DNA of 64,000 nucleotides from Thalassospira sp. (GTDB taxonomy: Bacteria; Pseudomonadota; Alphaproteobacteria; Rhodospirillales; Thalassospiraceae). The notes under the pieces are model-generated. The model worked only from the letters and a program-made list of their open reading frames with translations, did no database searches and was not told the DNA's origin. Positions 55,210-63,815 of this stretch are shown in pieces (the first letter of the stretch is position 1; each line of letters begins with the position of its first letter). The stretch covers positions 1 to 64,000 of the forward strand of contig NZ_PAQR01000064.1 of assembly GCF_002709775.1 (NCBI RefSeq). Reading direction: 5' to 3'. The translations under genes were made by a program, and so were the position numbers.

Positions 55210-55971
55210 ATGACAGCGAGTTATCACGACATTGACGGTAAATCAGTGCTTGTAACCGGCGGTGCATCCGGGATCGGGGCTTCCATGGTCCGGGCGTTCT
55301 GCGCGCAGGGGGCACGGGTCGGGTTCTTTGATATCGATGATGACGCGGCGCAAAAGCTCATTACCTCTATCCAGGATGAATACGGTGTCACGCCGGTGTA
55401 CCGATCCTTTGATCTTCGCAAGCAACCCGCGATTCCGGACGCCATTCGCGATCTGACGGTCGAGATCGGGCCGATTGATGTTCTGGTAAACAATGCCGCC
55501 CGTGATGACCGGCACGCCCCGGAAGATGTCGGTCCGGACCAATGGCGCGAAGGACTGGATGTCAATCTGAGCCATCATTTCTTTTGCGCGCGTGCGGTGG
55601 CACCAGCCATGAAAGAGAAGGGCCGTGGCAGCATCATTAATTTCAGTTCCGTCAGTTATTTGATGGGCCTGCCCGATCTGGTTGCCTATGAAACGGCAAA
55701 GGCCGGCATTATCGGCCTTACCCGCGCCTTGGCGCGCGATTGGGGGGCGGATGGTATTCGGGTCAATGCGGTGACGCCGGGATGTATCATGACCCAGCGC
55801 CAGCTTGATCTATGGATTTCGCCCGAAGATGAAGAACGCATTCAGGAGCAGCAATGCCTTAAGCGTCGACTGATTGGTGATGATGTCGCGCAAATGGTGC
55901 TGTTTCTGGCATCTGACGTTTCATCGGCTTGCACGTCGCAGAATTTCATTGTGGATGGTGGCATCGTCTGA
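55210..55971 (+). CDS. xylB: SDR-family pentose 1-dehydrogenase (XylB-like)
   Basis: A 253-residue short-chain dehydrogenase with TGGASGIG (16-23), active-site Ser146/147, Tyr160 and Lys164. The motifs NNAARDDRH and ISPEDEERIQEQQCLKRRL closely resemble those in Caulobacter xylose dehydrogenase (NAGNDDRH; AQCLKGR). It would oxidise D-xylose (or L-arabinose) to the aldonolactone with NAD+. ATG 55210 has AGGGAAC upstream. First gene of a two-gene unit with the 720-residue dehydratase. No lactonase gene is present in the window. Confidence 0.83.
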   Translation: MTASYHDIDGKSVLVTGGASGIGASMVRAFCAQGARVGFFDIDDDAAQKLITSIQDEYGVTPVYRSFDLRKQPAIPDAIRDLTVEIGPIDVLVNNAARDDRHAPEDVGPDQWREGLDVNLSHHFFCARAVAPAMKEKGRGSIINFSSVSYLMGLPDLVAYETAKAGIIGLTRALARDWGADGIRVNAVTPGCIMTQRQLDLWISPEDEERIQEQQCLKRRLIGDDVAQMVLFLASDVSSACTSQNFIVDGGIV

Positions 55972-56030
55972 TCCGACGTCTTGATGGATTTGGTTTCAAA
56001 TCCGCCATTCAAACCCGGGATATTGCTATC

Positions 56031-58193
56031 ATGGCGTCAATAGGTTCACAGGCTTCGCCGATCATTATCGATGAAAAGGCCAATCCATATCGTGATTGCA
56101 TTCAGGGGTTGGCAAATCAGCCAATTACCGTAGTTCGGCTTTTGCGCGATGCCGTGAATGAAAATCCTGCCATCGTCCGGGGGCGAAATTTTGTCGTTCC
56201 CGAAATCCGCGAGGTTGTCGGACGACTGGTTGAAAACCGTCCGCGCGTCGCGATCATAGGCGGTGCACCTGATCATCCGGCCCATCTTCTTGATCGACCA
56301 CAAGCGCTTATGGCGGCCATGCGCATCTGGGAAATGGGCGGGGTGCCGTTCCTGTTTCATGTTCCGGTGATTTGCGATGGCACAGCGCAAAACAATATCG
56401 GCCAAAGCTATTCACTGGCATCACGTAACCATACGGCAGCGGCGGTCAATATCACCTTTGAAGGGCACAGTTATCATGCGGCCTATGTGATTGCCGGTTG
56501 CGACAAGTCGCCTGCGGCGGTGGTTGCTGGTCTGGCTTCTGCGGATCACGCACGCGCCTGGCGCGGGGATCAGGCGCCAGTCTGGGCCGTGTTTGCGCCG
56601 TCGCATGTTCTTAAGGGCGGTGAAATCCCCGATGGCACGCGCCGGTTGCTCGACAAGATCGCGGATGACGCGGACGCCGCAGGACATGATGACCTTGGCG
56701 CTGATATCCGCGAAAACATGCGTTACATCCTGCAATGCACATCGGACGAAGCCTTTGCCGGGTTGCTTGAACGTGCCCGGTTGCTTGGCATCATTGACGA
56801 TGCGTTGGAGCGTCGCGTGCTTGATGAGTTGGCAACTGCGACCTGTGACTCCAAAGGCGGGATTTGTGCCTTTAACGGTACCGGCAATTCGTCGCGCACC
56901 ATACTGGCGGCATTCGGTCTGACCCCGCCGGAACTTGAATTGCTGACCGATGTCCCACCCTATGAGGCCGTGGCGGCAGGGGTCGATGCGCTGTTTGGGG
57001 TGTTCAACAAACCGCAATATGCGATTGGCTATTTGCTCAATGCCAATTTTGCCAATTTCGTGCGCATTCACAATGCCACCGGCTCAAGTAGCAACATGCT
57101 TTTGCATTTGCCTTTCATGATGCGTTATGCGGGTTTTGATATCTCGATCGACGATTATCAGGACGTCCGCACCCAAACCCCGGTGCCGGAAATTTTCGCC
57201 CATAGTCTGACGGAAAATCGTGACACCTTTGTTCTGGCCCAGCAAATGGCCGAGGGCAAAAATCGCGGTATGGAAAGCATCTATCGCATTCTTGCCGACC
57301 TTGGTGTTGCGATGGATCTTGATGCGCCGACCATCCTTGGGAAGAGCTGGGCAGAACGGATTGCCAATCTTGAAAACCCGGTCGATCTTTCGCTTGGGGA
57401 TGCGTCGGTCATTCGTGCCAATCCGGTCAGGCAGCGATCTGGCGTTGATGTGCTAAGTGGCAGTTTCTTTGAGAATTGCGCGGTCAAGACATCTGGCATG
57501 AGTGACCGGTTGCTATCGCATTTCGACGATCATGTTTTCATCGTGCGCTATTACGAAAACGAACATGTATGTAATGCGGACTTTGCATCACCCGATTTGA
57601 TCACGCGTCTGATGGAAACCGATGGCGTTGACGAAGACCTGATTGCCTCAGTCGTTCGGCGCAATGGCGGAAACCGTGTTGATTTGAATGCGCCCAAGGA
57701 TCTGCTTGAACAGGGGTATTTGTCCTTTGCGTTTGTGATTGGCGGGCAGGGGCCGGAAGCCTATGGCATGCCGGAAATGTTTTCCCCGTCACAGAATTTG
57801 CGCCATCACCGCATTCTGGAAGCATCATCGATGTTGATCACCGATGGGCGTTATTCCGGCGTGACCAAAGGTGCGTGTATCGGGCATATGGTGCCGGAAG
57901 CCTTTGCCGGTGGTGCCATCGGTTATCTCAAGGATGGTGATGTGCTGCGTCTTGATCTGACCAAACTTACGCTTGATTGGCTTGATCCCGAGGCGTTCCG
58001 GAATGGGGCGGAGCGGCCATCAAGCCCCCGTGATTTCGCGAACCGAAAACCGATATTTGATGCGCGCTTCAAGCGCATGGCGGACCGCCAATGTGATATC
58101 GCGGCAAGTAATGTGCTGGATGGGATTGGCAACGCTGCGCGCGGGATCGTGCCGCGTGCGGTGGATCGTCGCGCCACCAAGTCCTGGCGTTAG
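56031..58193 (+). CDS. Large Edd-like IlvD/Edd-family dehydratase
   Basis: A 720-residue member of the IlvD/Edd superfamily, much longer than the usual 570-600. It shows VICDGTAQNN (Cys115), GCDKSPAAVVAG (Cys157), GGICAFNGTGNSS (Cys279) and DGRYSGVTKGACIGH near the C-terminus. The N-terminal cluster cysteine of IlvD-type enzymes is absent (GGAPDHPAHL), and the CDGTAQ and C..xNGTxNS patterns recall 6-phosphogluconate dehydratase. By context it acts after the XylB-like dehydrogenase as xylonate/arabonate dehydratase. ATG 56031 is a weak start with GGGA upstream. Confidence 0.72.
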   Translation: MASIGSQASPIIIDEKANPYRDCIQGLANQPITVVRLLRDAVNENPAIVRGRNFVVPEIREVVGRLVENRPRVAIIGGAPDHPAHLLDRPQALMAAMRIWEMGGVPFLFHVPVICDGTAQNNIGQSYSLASRNHTAAAVNITFEGHSYHAAYVIAGCDKSPAAVVAGLASADHARAWRGDQAPVWAVFAPSHVLKGGEIPDGTRRLLDKIADDADAAGHDDLGADIRENMRYILQCTSDEAFAGLLERARLLGIIDDALERRVLDELATATCDSKGGICAFNGTGNSSRTILAAFGLTPPELELLTDVPPYEAVAAGVDALFGVFNKPQYAIGYLLNANFANFVRIHNATGSSSNMLLHLPFMMRYAGFDISIDDYQDVRTQTPVPEIFAHSLTENRDTFVLAQQMAEGKNRGMESIYRILADLGVAMDLDAPTILGKSWAERIANLENPVDLSLGDASVIRANPVRQRSGVDVLSGSFFENCAVKTSGMSDRLLSHFDDHVFIVRYYENEHVCNADFASPDLITRLMETDGVDEDLIASVVRRNGGNRVDLNAPKDLLEQGYLSFAFVIGGQGPEAYGMPEMFSPSQNLRHHRILEASSMLITDGRYSGVTKGACIGHMVPEAFAGGAIGYLKDGDVLRLDLTKLTLDWLDPEAFRNGAERPSSPRDFANRKPIFDARFKRMADRQCDIAASNVLDGIGNAARGIVPRAVDRRATKSWR

Positions 58194-58220
58194 GTGCGCA
58201 GACTTCATGCACCAGAACGC

Positions 58221-58255
58221 AAAACGCCCCGAACCAAATCTGGCCGGGGCGTTTT
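58221..58255. terminator. Bidirectional rho-independent terminator
   Basis: AAAACGCCCCG and CGGGGCGTTTT form an eleven-pair stem around a 13-base loop, flanked by A and T runs. It separates the converging dehydratase and purU genes. Confidence 0.9.
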
Positions 58256-58278
58256 TGATTGGTGTATCGGCCGATGAC

Positions 58279-59163
58279 TTAGCCCATGCGCTCCGATGCG
58301 TAGCTTCCCGGGCTTGGCGGGAAGACGATGGTGCGGTTGCCGTTGATGAAGGAACGGTGGTGGATATGGGCATGGACCGCACGTGCCAGAACCTGACTTT
58401 CGACGTCACGACCGATCGATACATAATCGGCCGAGTTCTGGGCATGCGTGATGCGCGCAATATCCTGTTCAATGATCGGGCCTTCATCAAGGTCGGCGGT
58501 CACGTAATGTGCGGTCGCCCCGATCAGTTTGACCCCGCGCTCATAGGCCTGACGGTACGGGTTCGCACCCTTGAAGCTTGGCAGGAAGGAATGGTGGATA
58601 TTGATGATCTTGCCGCTCATCTTCTTGCACAGGCTGTCAGACAGAACCTGCATGTAGCGGGCAAGGACGATCAGTTCGACATCATAGTCGGACACCAGAT
58701 CGAGAAGCTTTTTCTCGGCTTCGGGTTTGTTGTCCTTGGTCACCACGATGTGGTGGAAGGGGATGTCGTGATTAACAACAACCTTCTGATAATCAAGGTG
58801 GTTTGACACCACGCCGACAATATCAATCGGCAGTGCGCCGATTTTCCAGCGATACAAAAGATCGTTCAGGCAATGGCCAAAGCGCGACACCATCAGAAGA
58901 ACTCTCATCTTTTCCGAGCTGTCATGGATCTGGAACTGCATGCCAAGTTCTGCTGCCGGAGCTTCAAAGCCCTTGATGAGGGTGTTCTGATCAACGCCTT
59001 CTTCACTGACGAAGGCAACCCGCATGAAGAACAGACCGGTTTCCTGGTCGTCAAACTGGGAGCTATCAGTAATGTTGCAGCCATGTGCGGCCAAATAGGT
59101 CGAAATAGCGGCAACCACCCCGCGCTGGGAGTCGCAGGAAACAGTCAGAACGTAGCTTTTCAT
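58279..59163 (-). CDS. purU: Formyltetrahydrofolate deformylase
   Basis: A 294-residue enzyme with an N-terminal ACT domain (about residues 1-80) and a formyltransferase-like hydrolase domain. The catalytic segment IHHSFLPSFKGANPY and the Asp in ADLDEGPIIEQD are intact. It releases formate from 10-formyl-tetrahydrofolate. In methylamine, glycine-betaine or sarcosine users it is placed with glx/sox-type genes to drain one-carbon units, as here. It follows glnT after a terminator-like stem. Confidence 0.92.
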   Translation of the reverse strand: MKSYVLTVSCDSQRGVVAAISTYLAAHGCNITDSSQFDDQETGLFFMRVAFVSEEGVDQNTLIKGFEAPAAELGMQFQIHDSSEKMRVLLMVSRFGHCLNDLLYRWKIGALPIDIVGVVSNHLDYQKVVVNHDIPFHHIVVTKDNKPEAEKKLLDLVSDYDVELIVLARYMQVLSDSLCKKMSGKIINIHHSFLPSFKGANPYRQAYERGVKLIGATAHYVTADLDEGPIIEQDIARITHAQNSADYVSIGRDVESQVLARAVHAHIHHRSFINGNRTIVFPPSPGSYASERMG

Positions 59164-59192
59164 CGCGTCTGGCTTTCTCGTTTGGAATAATC

Positions 59193-59239
59193 AAAAATTG
59201 CCCGGCCCCGTCCATCGGGGAAGAAGATGAGGCCGGGCA
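59193..59239 (-). terminator. Intercistronic terminator between glnT-like and purU genes
   Basis: On the minus strand TGCCCGGCC (59239-59231) pairs with GGCCGGGCA (59207-59199), followed by ATTTTTG. It may partly end transcription so that purU is expressed at a lower level than the four genes before it. Confidence 0.7.
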
Positions 59240-59245
59240 GAAACA

Positions 59246-60550
59246 CTAAATATCAAGTGTGTTCTCACGTTCCCAGCGGGAAAAGTGAGAAACATAAGAA
59301 TTCCACTCGGTTTGCTTGAGTTTAAGATAGGCACTTGAGAATTCCTTACCCATCGCCAGCTGCAATTCTTCGTTCGCGCCCATCTCGCGCAGGGCATCAA
59401 GCAAGTTCAGCGGCAGACGCGGCGCATCCTTGATCGAATGACCTTCCTGATACATGTCGATGTCGTAATGCGGTCCCGGATCGGCATTGGTCGCCATGCC
59501 ATCCAGACCAGCGGCAATGATCACGGCCTGAAGCAGATACGGGTTGGTTGCACCGTCAGGCAGGCGCAATTCAAAGCGGCCCGGCCCCGGGACACGCACC
59601 ATGTGGGTCCGGTTGTTGCCGGTCCAGGTCACTGTGTTTGGGGCCCAGGTTGCACCTGACATGGTGCGCGGTGCGTTGATGCGCTTATAGGAATTAACGG
59701 TCGGGTTGGTAATCACCGCCATGGCCGAGGCATGCTTCATGATGCCGCCAAGGAAATGCTTGCCCTTGGCAGACAGACCAAACGGCATGTCATTATCGGC
59801 AAAGGCATTGCTGCCTTCGTTGTCCCAGACCGAAACATGGCAGTGGCAGCCATTGCCGGTCAGACCCGGGAAGGGCTTGGGCATGAAGGTTGCGCGCAGG
59901 CCGTGTTTTTCGGCAATCGATTTGACCATGAATTTGAAGAAGGAATGCTTGTCCGCGGTTTTAAGCGCGTCATCGAATTCCCAGTTCATTTCAAACTGGC
60001 CATTGGCGTCTTCGTGGTCGTTCTGATACGCACCCCAACCGAGTTCGAGCATATAGTCGCAAATCTCGGCAATGACGTCATAGCGGCGCATGACGGCCTG
60101 CTGGTCATAGCACGGCTTTTCTGCCGTATCGGCCGGGTCGGAGATTTCCGAACCATCGGTGGTGATCAGGAAGAATTCCGCCTCGACCCCGGTTTTGACA
60201 TTCAGGCCAAGCTCGGCTGCCTTGGCGATTTGAGCCTTGAGCACATTACGCGGTGCCTGTTCGACCGGCGAGCCTTCCATGATGCAATCTGCAGCAACCC
60301 AGGCGACTTCCGGTTTCCAGGGCAGCTGGATGACAGAATCCGGATCCGGAATGGCAAACATGTCGGGGTGGGCCGGGCTCAGGTCAAGCCAGGTGGCGAA
60401 ACCGGCAAAGCCCGCACCTTCTTCCTGCATGTCGGCAATTGCCTGGGTCGGAACAAGTTTGGCGCGCTGTCCGCCAAACAGGTCGGTAAAGCTGATCATG
60501 AAGTATTTGATGCCGCGTTCCCGGGCAAAGGCTGATAGATCCTTGGTCAT
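59246..60550 (-). CDS. glnT: Type III glutamine synthetase-family protein (GlnT / gamma-glutamylmethylamide synthetase type)
   Basis: A 434-residue amide ligase. The segments NDHEDANGQFEMNWE, NGCHCHVSV, NSYKRINAP and GNNRTHMVRVPGPGRFE carry the metal and ATP residues of the glutamine synthetase fold. It starts DLSAFARERGIKYFMIS like rhizobial GlnT, the group that also contains gamma-glutamylmethylamide synthetase. Together with the glxDCB/mgs-type genes upstream it suggests methylamine assimilation through gamma-glutamylmethylamide and N-methylglutamate. ATG 60550 has GGGGA before it. Sequence alone does not separate ammonia from methylamine as substrate. Confidence 0.82.
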   Translation of the reverse strand: MTKDLSAFARERGIKYFMISFTDLFGGQRAKLVPTQAIADMQEEGAGFAGFATWLDLSPAHPDMFAIPDPDSVIQLPWKPEVAWVAADCIMEGSPVEQAPRNVLKAQIAKAAELGLNVKTGVEAEFFLITTDGSEISDPADTAEKPCYDQQAVMRRYDVIAEICDYMLELGWGAYQNDHEDANGQFEMNWEFDDALKTADKHSFFKFMVKSIAEKHGLRATFMPKPFPGLTGNGCHCHVSVWDNEGSNAFADNDMPFGLSAKGKHFLGGIMKHASAMAVITNPTVNSYKRINAPRTMSGATWAPNTVTWTGNNRTHMVRVPGPGRFELRLPDGATNPYLLQAVIIAAGLDGMATNADPGPHYDIDMYQEGHSIKDAPRLPLNLLDALREMGANEELQLAMGKEFSSAYLKLKQTEWNSYVSHFSRWERENTLDI

Positions 60551-60582
60551 CGAAGTCCCCTGACGAATTCTTTGCGGTGCCA

Positions 60583-60619
60583 TCGGCCTTCCGGCACGCG
60601 CAAGCACGTGCCGAGCCGA
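60583..60619 (-). other. Intercistronic hairpin between glxD-like and glnT genes
   Basis: TCGGC/GCCGA and CGGCACG/CGTGCCG form a nested two-part stem around a CGCAAGCA loop. No T run. Probably an mRNA processing or stability structure inside the operon. Confidence 0.5.
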
Positions 60620-60634
60620 CGGTTCGGTTATGGT

Positions 60635-61963
60635 TTAGAAGCCTCCCTGTCCGGGAACCCAGTTGGTCCCGGCGAGCGGTACACCAGCCATGGCGGCCGC
60701 TTCGATATTCAGTGCGCAGAGATCCTCGGGTTCGAGGTTGTGCACATGATTTTTGCCGCAGGCGCGCGCAATTGTTTGCGCTTCAAGTGTCATGACCTTC
60801 AGGTAGTTGGCCAGTCGCCGTCCGGCGGCGATCGGGTCAACCCGTTTCATCAGGTCGGCATCCTGTGTCGTGATGCCTGCGGGATCACGGCCTTCATGCC
60901 AGTCGTCATAGGCACCGGTGGTGGTGCCAAGTTCGTTATATTCTGCTTCCCATTTCGGGTCGTTGTCACCGATGGCGACAAGCGCCGCAGTCCCGATGGA
61001 AACCGCATCGGCCCCAAGGGCAAGCGCCTTGGCAACGTCGGCACCATTGCGGATACCACCCGAAACGATCAGCTGTACTTTGCGGTGCATGCCCATGTCT
61101 TGCAATGCTTTTACCGCCGGGCGGATGCAGGCAAGGGTCGGCTGACCGACATGTTCGATAAAGACTTCCTGGGTGGCGGCTGTGCCGCCTTGCATGCCAT
61201 CAAGCACGATGACATCGGCACCGGCCTTGACTGCAAGGGCGACGTCATAATAGGGGCGTGCGCCACCAACCTTGATGAAGATCGGCTTTTCCCAGTCGGT
61301 GATTTCGCGGATTTCCTGAATTTTGATCTCAAGATCATCCGGGCCGGTCCAATCGGGATGACGGCAGGCTGAACGCTGATCAATACCCATCGGCAGGTTG
61401 CGCATTTCCGCAACGCGATCCGAGATCTTCTGACCCAGCAGCATGCCGCCGCCGCCCGGTTTTGCGCCCTGACCAATGACGATTTCAATCGCATCGGCAC
61501 GTTTGAGATCGCGCGGGTTCATACCATAGCGTGACGGCAGATATTGATAAACAAGCTGGGTGGAATGGCCGCGCTCTTCCTCGGTCATGCCGCCGTCGCC
61601 CGTCGTGGTCGATGTGCCAGCTGCCGATGCGCCGCGTCCAAGGGCTTCCTTGGCCGGACCGGAGAGGGAGCCAAAGCTCATGCCAGCAATGGTGATCGGA
61701 ATTTTAAGTTCGATCGGTTTCTTGGCAAAACGGGTGCCGAGCGTGACAGCGGTTTCGCATTTCTCGCGGTATCCTTCGAGCGGATAACGCGACATGGAGG
61801 CACCAAGGAACAGCAGGTCATCAAAATGCGGGACCTTGCGTTTGGCACCGCCACCGCGGATGTCATAAATGCCGGTGGCTGCTGCACGCCGGATTTCCGA
61901 AAGGGTGTAATCATCAAACGTTGCCGATTTGCGCGGCGTCGTAACGGGATTTTTGTAAGTCAT
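60635..61963 (-). CDS. glxD: FMN-binding glutamate synthase-like protein (GlxD / N-methylglutamate synthase C)
   Basis: A 442-residue protein equal to the central FMN/[Fe-S] domain of glutamate synthase. It shows IAGMSFGSLSGPAKEALGRG, GQGAKPGGGGMLLG, VLDGMQGGTAAT and the IVSGGIRNGADVAKAL phosphate site. In rhizobia it is named GlxD and in methylotrophs MgsC. With GlxC and GlxB it makes up a split glutamate-synthase-like enzyme. Next in order is glnT. Confidence 0.85.
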   Translation of the reverse strand: MTYKNPVTTPRKSATFDDYTLSEIRRAAATGIYDIRGGGAKRKVPHFDDLLFLGASMSRYPLEGYREKCETAVTLGTRFAKKPIELKIPITIAGMSFGSLSGPAKEALGRGASAAGTSTTTGDGGMTEEERGHSTQLVYQYLPSRYGMNPRDLKRADAIEIVIGQGAKPGGGGMLLGQKISDRVAEMRNLPMGIDQRSACRHPDWTGPDDLEIKIQEIREITDWEKPIFIKVGGARPYYDVALAVKAGADVIVLDGMQGGTAATQEVFIEHVGQPTLACIRPAVKALQDMGMHRKVQLIVSGGIRNGADVAKALALGADAVSIGTAALVAIGDNDPKWEAEYNELGTTTGAYDDWHEGRDPAGITTQDADLMKRVDPIAAGRRLANYLKVMTLEAQTIARACGKNHVHNLEPEDLCALNIEAAAMAGVPLAGTNWVPGQGGF

Positions 61964-62029
61964 AGTCTGATCCTGTCTTTGGGCTGAAGCGCGCGGAGTG
62001 TTCGTCCGTGCGGCGTTCAGCGTGCCGCA

Positions 62030-62716
62030 TCAATAGGCGTCGAAATTGTCGACATTGAAGTTGTAAAGCGTTCTGGCCGAGCCATAGCGGGTGAATTCCT
62101 CGGGCTTCACATCGGTGATGCCGGCATCCGCAAGAAGCTTGGTCAGGAGCTCGATATGCTCGGGGCGCATTTCCTTTTTCTCGCAATCGGCACCAAGGCT
62201 TTTGACCGTGCCGCGCACAAAAAGGCGCGCTTCATAAAGGGAATCACCAAGCGCATCACCGGCATCGCCCAGAACAACAAGGTTGCCCGATTGCGCCATG
62301 AAGGCCGACATGTGACCGATATTGCCTTTGACGACGATATCGACGCCCTTCATCGAAATGCCGCAGCGCGAGGACGCATTGCCTTCGATCACCAGCAATC
62401 CGCCATGGGCGGTGGCGCCGGCATACTGGCTGGCATCGCCCTTGATCACGACTTTGCCCGACATCATGTTTTCCGCCACACCCGGACCGGCATTGCCCTT
62501 GACCGTGATGGTGGCCTGTTCGTTCATGCCCGCACAGTAATAGCCGACACTGCCATCAATCGTGACATTGACAGGTGCGTCGATGCCAACAGCAACGGCA
62601 TGCGAGCCACGCGGATTGGTGACTTCGAAATCTTCGGCAGGACCACTTTTATCAAGCGCATGAAGCGCCTGATTGAGCGCGCGCAGTTCGGTGGTTGCAA
62701 GATCAAACACTGGCAT
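62030..62716 (-). CDS. glxC: Glutamate synthase alpha-subunit-like beta-helix protein (GlxC / N-methylglutamate synthase B)
   Basis: A 228-residue protein equal to the C-terminal GXGXG beta-helix domain of glutamate synthase. Repeating turns such as VTIDGSVGYYCAGMNEQATI, VKGNAGPGVAENMMSG and VIEGNASSRCG are visible. It has a structural role in forming the ammonia tunnel. ATG 62716 follows AGGAAGG; earlier codons are not conserved. Confidence 0.85.
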   Translation of the reverse strand: MPVFDLATTELRALNQALHALDKSGPAEDFEVTNPRGSHAVAVGIDAPVNVTIDGSVGYYCAGMNEQATITVKGNAGPGVAENMMSGKVVIKGDASQYAGATAHGGLLVIEGNASSRCGISMKGVDIVVKGNIGHMSAFMAQSGNLVVLGDAGDALGDSLYEARLFVRGTVKSLGADCEKKEMRPEHIELLTKLLADAGITDVKPEEFTRYGSARTLYNFNVDNFDAY

Positions 62717-62800
62717 GTGTGTTCCTTCCTCAATTGACCGCGAAACATCTTGCGGTCGGGTCGGTGCGCGCATCGCAGCAGCCGACAGGGTTCGTGTTAA

Positions 62801-63697
62801 TCAGTGTTCCCAGAAATAGACCGTGGCCGGTTCGGGTTCCCAGACCTTGGCGTCTTCGATGCCCGGCAGGTTGACCAGCGCCCGGTATTCAGACCCGAAT
62901 GCGACATAGGCATCGGTTTCCGCCATCACCGCCGGTTTGCAGGCAATCGGATCGCGCACAACGCCAAAGCCCGATTTGGTGCCAACGACAAAGGTGAAGA
63001 AGCCATCAAGGTCATCAAGCGCACTGGTCAGTGCCTCGCCCAGGTTCTTGCCCTTGGCCATTTCGCCAGTCAGATAGGCCGCAGCGACCTCTGAATCGTT
63101 TTGGGTTTCAAGGCGGATGCCTTCGCGCGTCAATTCGCGCCGAAGGTTGTTATGGTTCGACAGCGAACCATTATGCACAAGGCACTGGTCCGATCCGGTC
63201 GAGAAGGGGTGAGCCCCAAGGGTAGTCACCGCACTTTCGGTTGCCATGCGGGTATGGCCGATGCCGTGCGTGCCGGTCATATCGGAAATCTTGAAGCGCT
63301 CAAGAACGTCCTTGGGCAGGCCGACTTCCTTGTAAATCTCCATCACCGAACCGGTGCCCATGACACGGACATCAGGACGGAGTTCTTCAAGAGCAGTACG
63401 GGTCGCCTCAAGCTGATCGCTTGAAACCGTGATGACCGCATGGGTGCTTTTGGGCAGGATCGATGCGTTTGTGATCCCAGCCTTGCGCAGGTCTTCGGTC
63501 AGTCCGGCAAAATCTGTTTCCGGGTCCGGAGACTGGATCGTGAGTTTGACCAGATTATTCTGGTCCGCACCATAAATTGCGATGCCCGCGCTATCGGGAC
63601 CACGGTCGGTCATGGTCACCAGCATATCGGACAGCAACGCACCGAGCTGTGGTTCCAGACTTTTATCTTTAAGGAATAAACCAACAATGCCGCACAT
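62801..63697 (-). CDS. glxB: Class II glutamine amidotransferase-like protein (GlxB / N-methylglutamate synthase A)
   Basis: A 298-residue N-terminal-nucleophile amidotransferase domain. Cys2 directly follows the initiator Met, as needed, and DRGPDSAGIAIYG, GIGHTRMATES, and LVHNGSLSNHNNLR supply the remaining active-site residues. It releases ammonia or methylamine from an amide for the GlxD flavin domain. First gene of the operon glxB-glxC-glxD-glnT-(purU). Its GGAGA ribosome-binding site lies inside an inverted repeat. Confidence 0.87.
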   Translation of the reverse strand: MCGIVGLFLKDKSLEPQLGALLSDMLVTMTDRGPDSAGIAIYGADQNNLVKLTIQSPDPETDFAGLTEDLRKAGITNASILPKSTHAVITVSSDQLEATRTALEELRPDVRVMGTGSVMEIYKEVGLPKDVLERFKISDMTGTHGIGHTRMATESAVTTLGAHPFSTGSDQCLVHNGSLSNHNNLRRELTREGIRLETQNDSEVAAAYLTGEMAKGKNLGEALTSALDDLDGFFTFVVGTKSGFGVVRDPIACKPAVMAETDAYVAFGSEYRALVNLPGIEDAKVWEPEPATVYFWEH

Positions 63698-63706
63698 GGC
63701 AGGACA

Positions 63707-63734
63707 GTCTCCATTCTGTTTCTGAAATGGAGAC
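63707..63734 (-). promoter_or_regulatory. Inverted repeat covering the glxB ribosome-binding site
   Basis: GTCTCCATT and AATGGAGAC are perfect nine-base inverted repeats with a ten-base loop. On the minus strand the downstream arm contains GGAGA, 9 bases before the glxB ATG, so folding would hide the ribosome-binding site; as DNA it could also be an operator for the XRE-cupin regulator. The flanking region to 63815 has no gene. Confidence 0.55.
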
Positions 63735-63815
63735 TACCTGTTCGCGATTGCGGAATCAACTATGAAGAATAAAAATTTCTTCTGAGTGAATTGATGTTTT
63801 CACTCTGGTGAAGCT

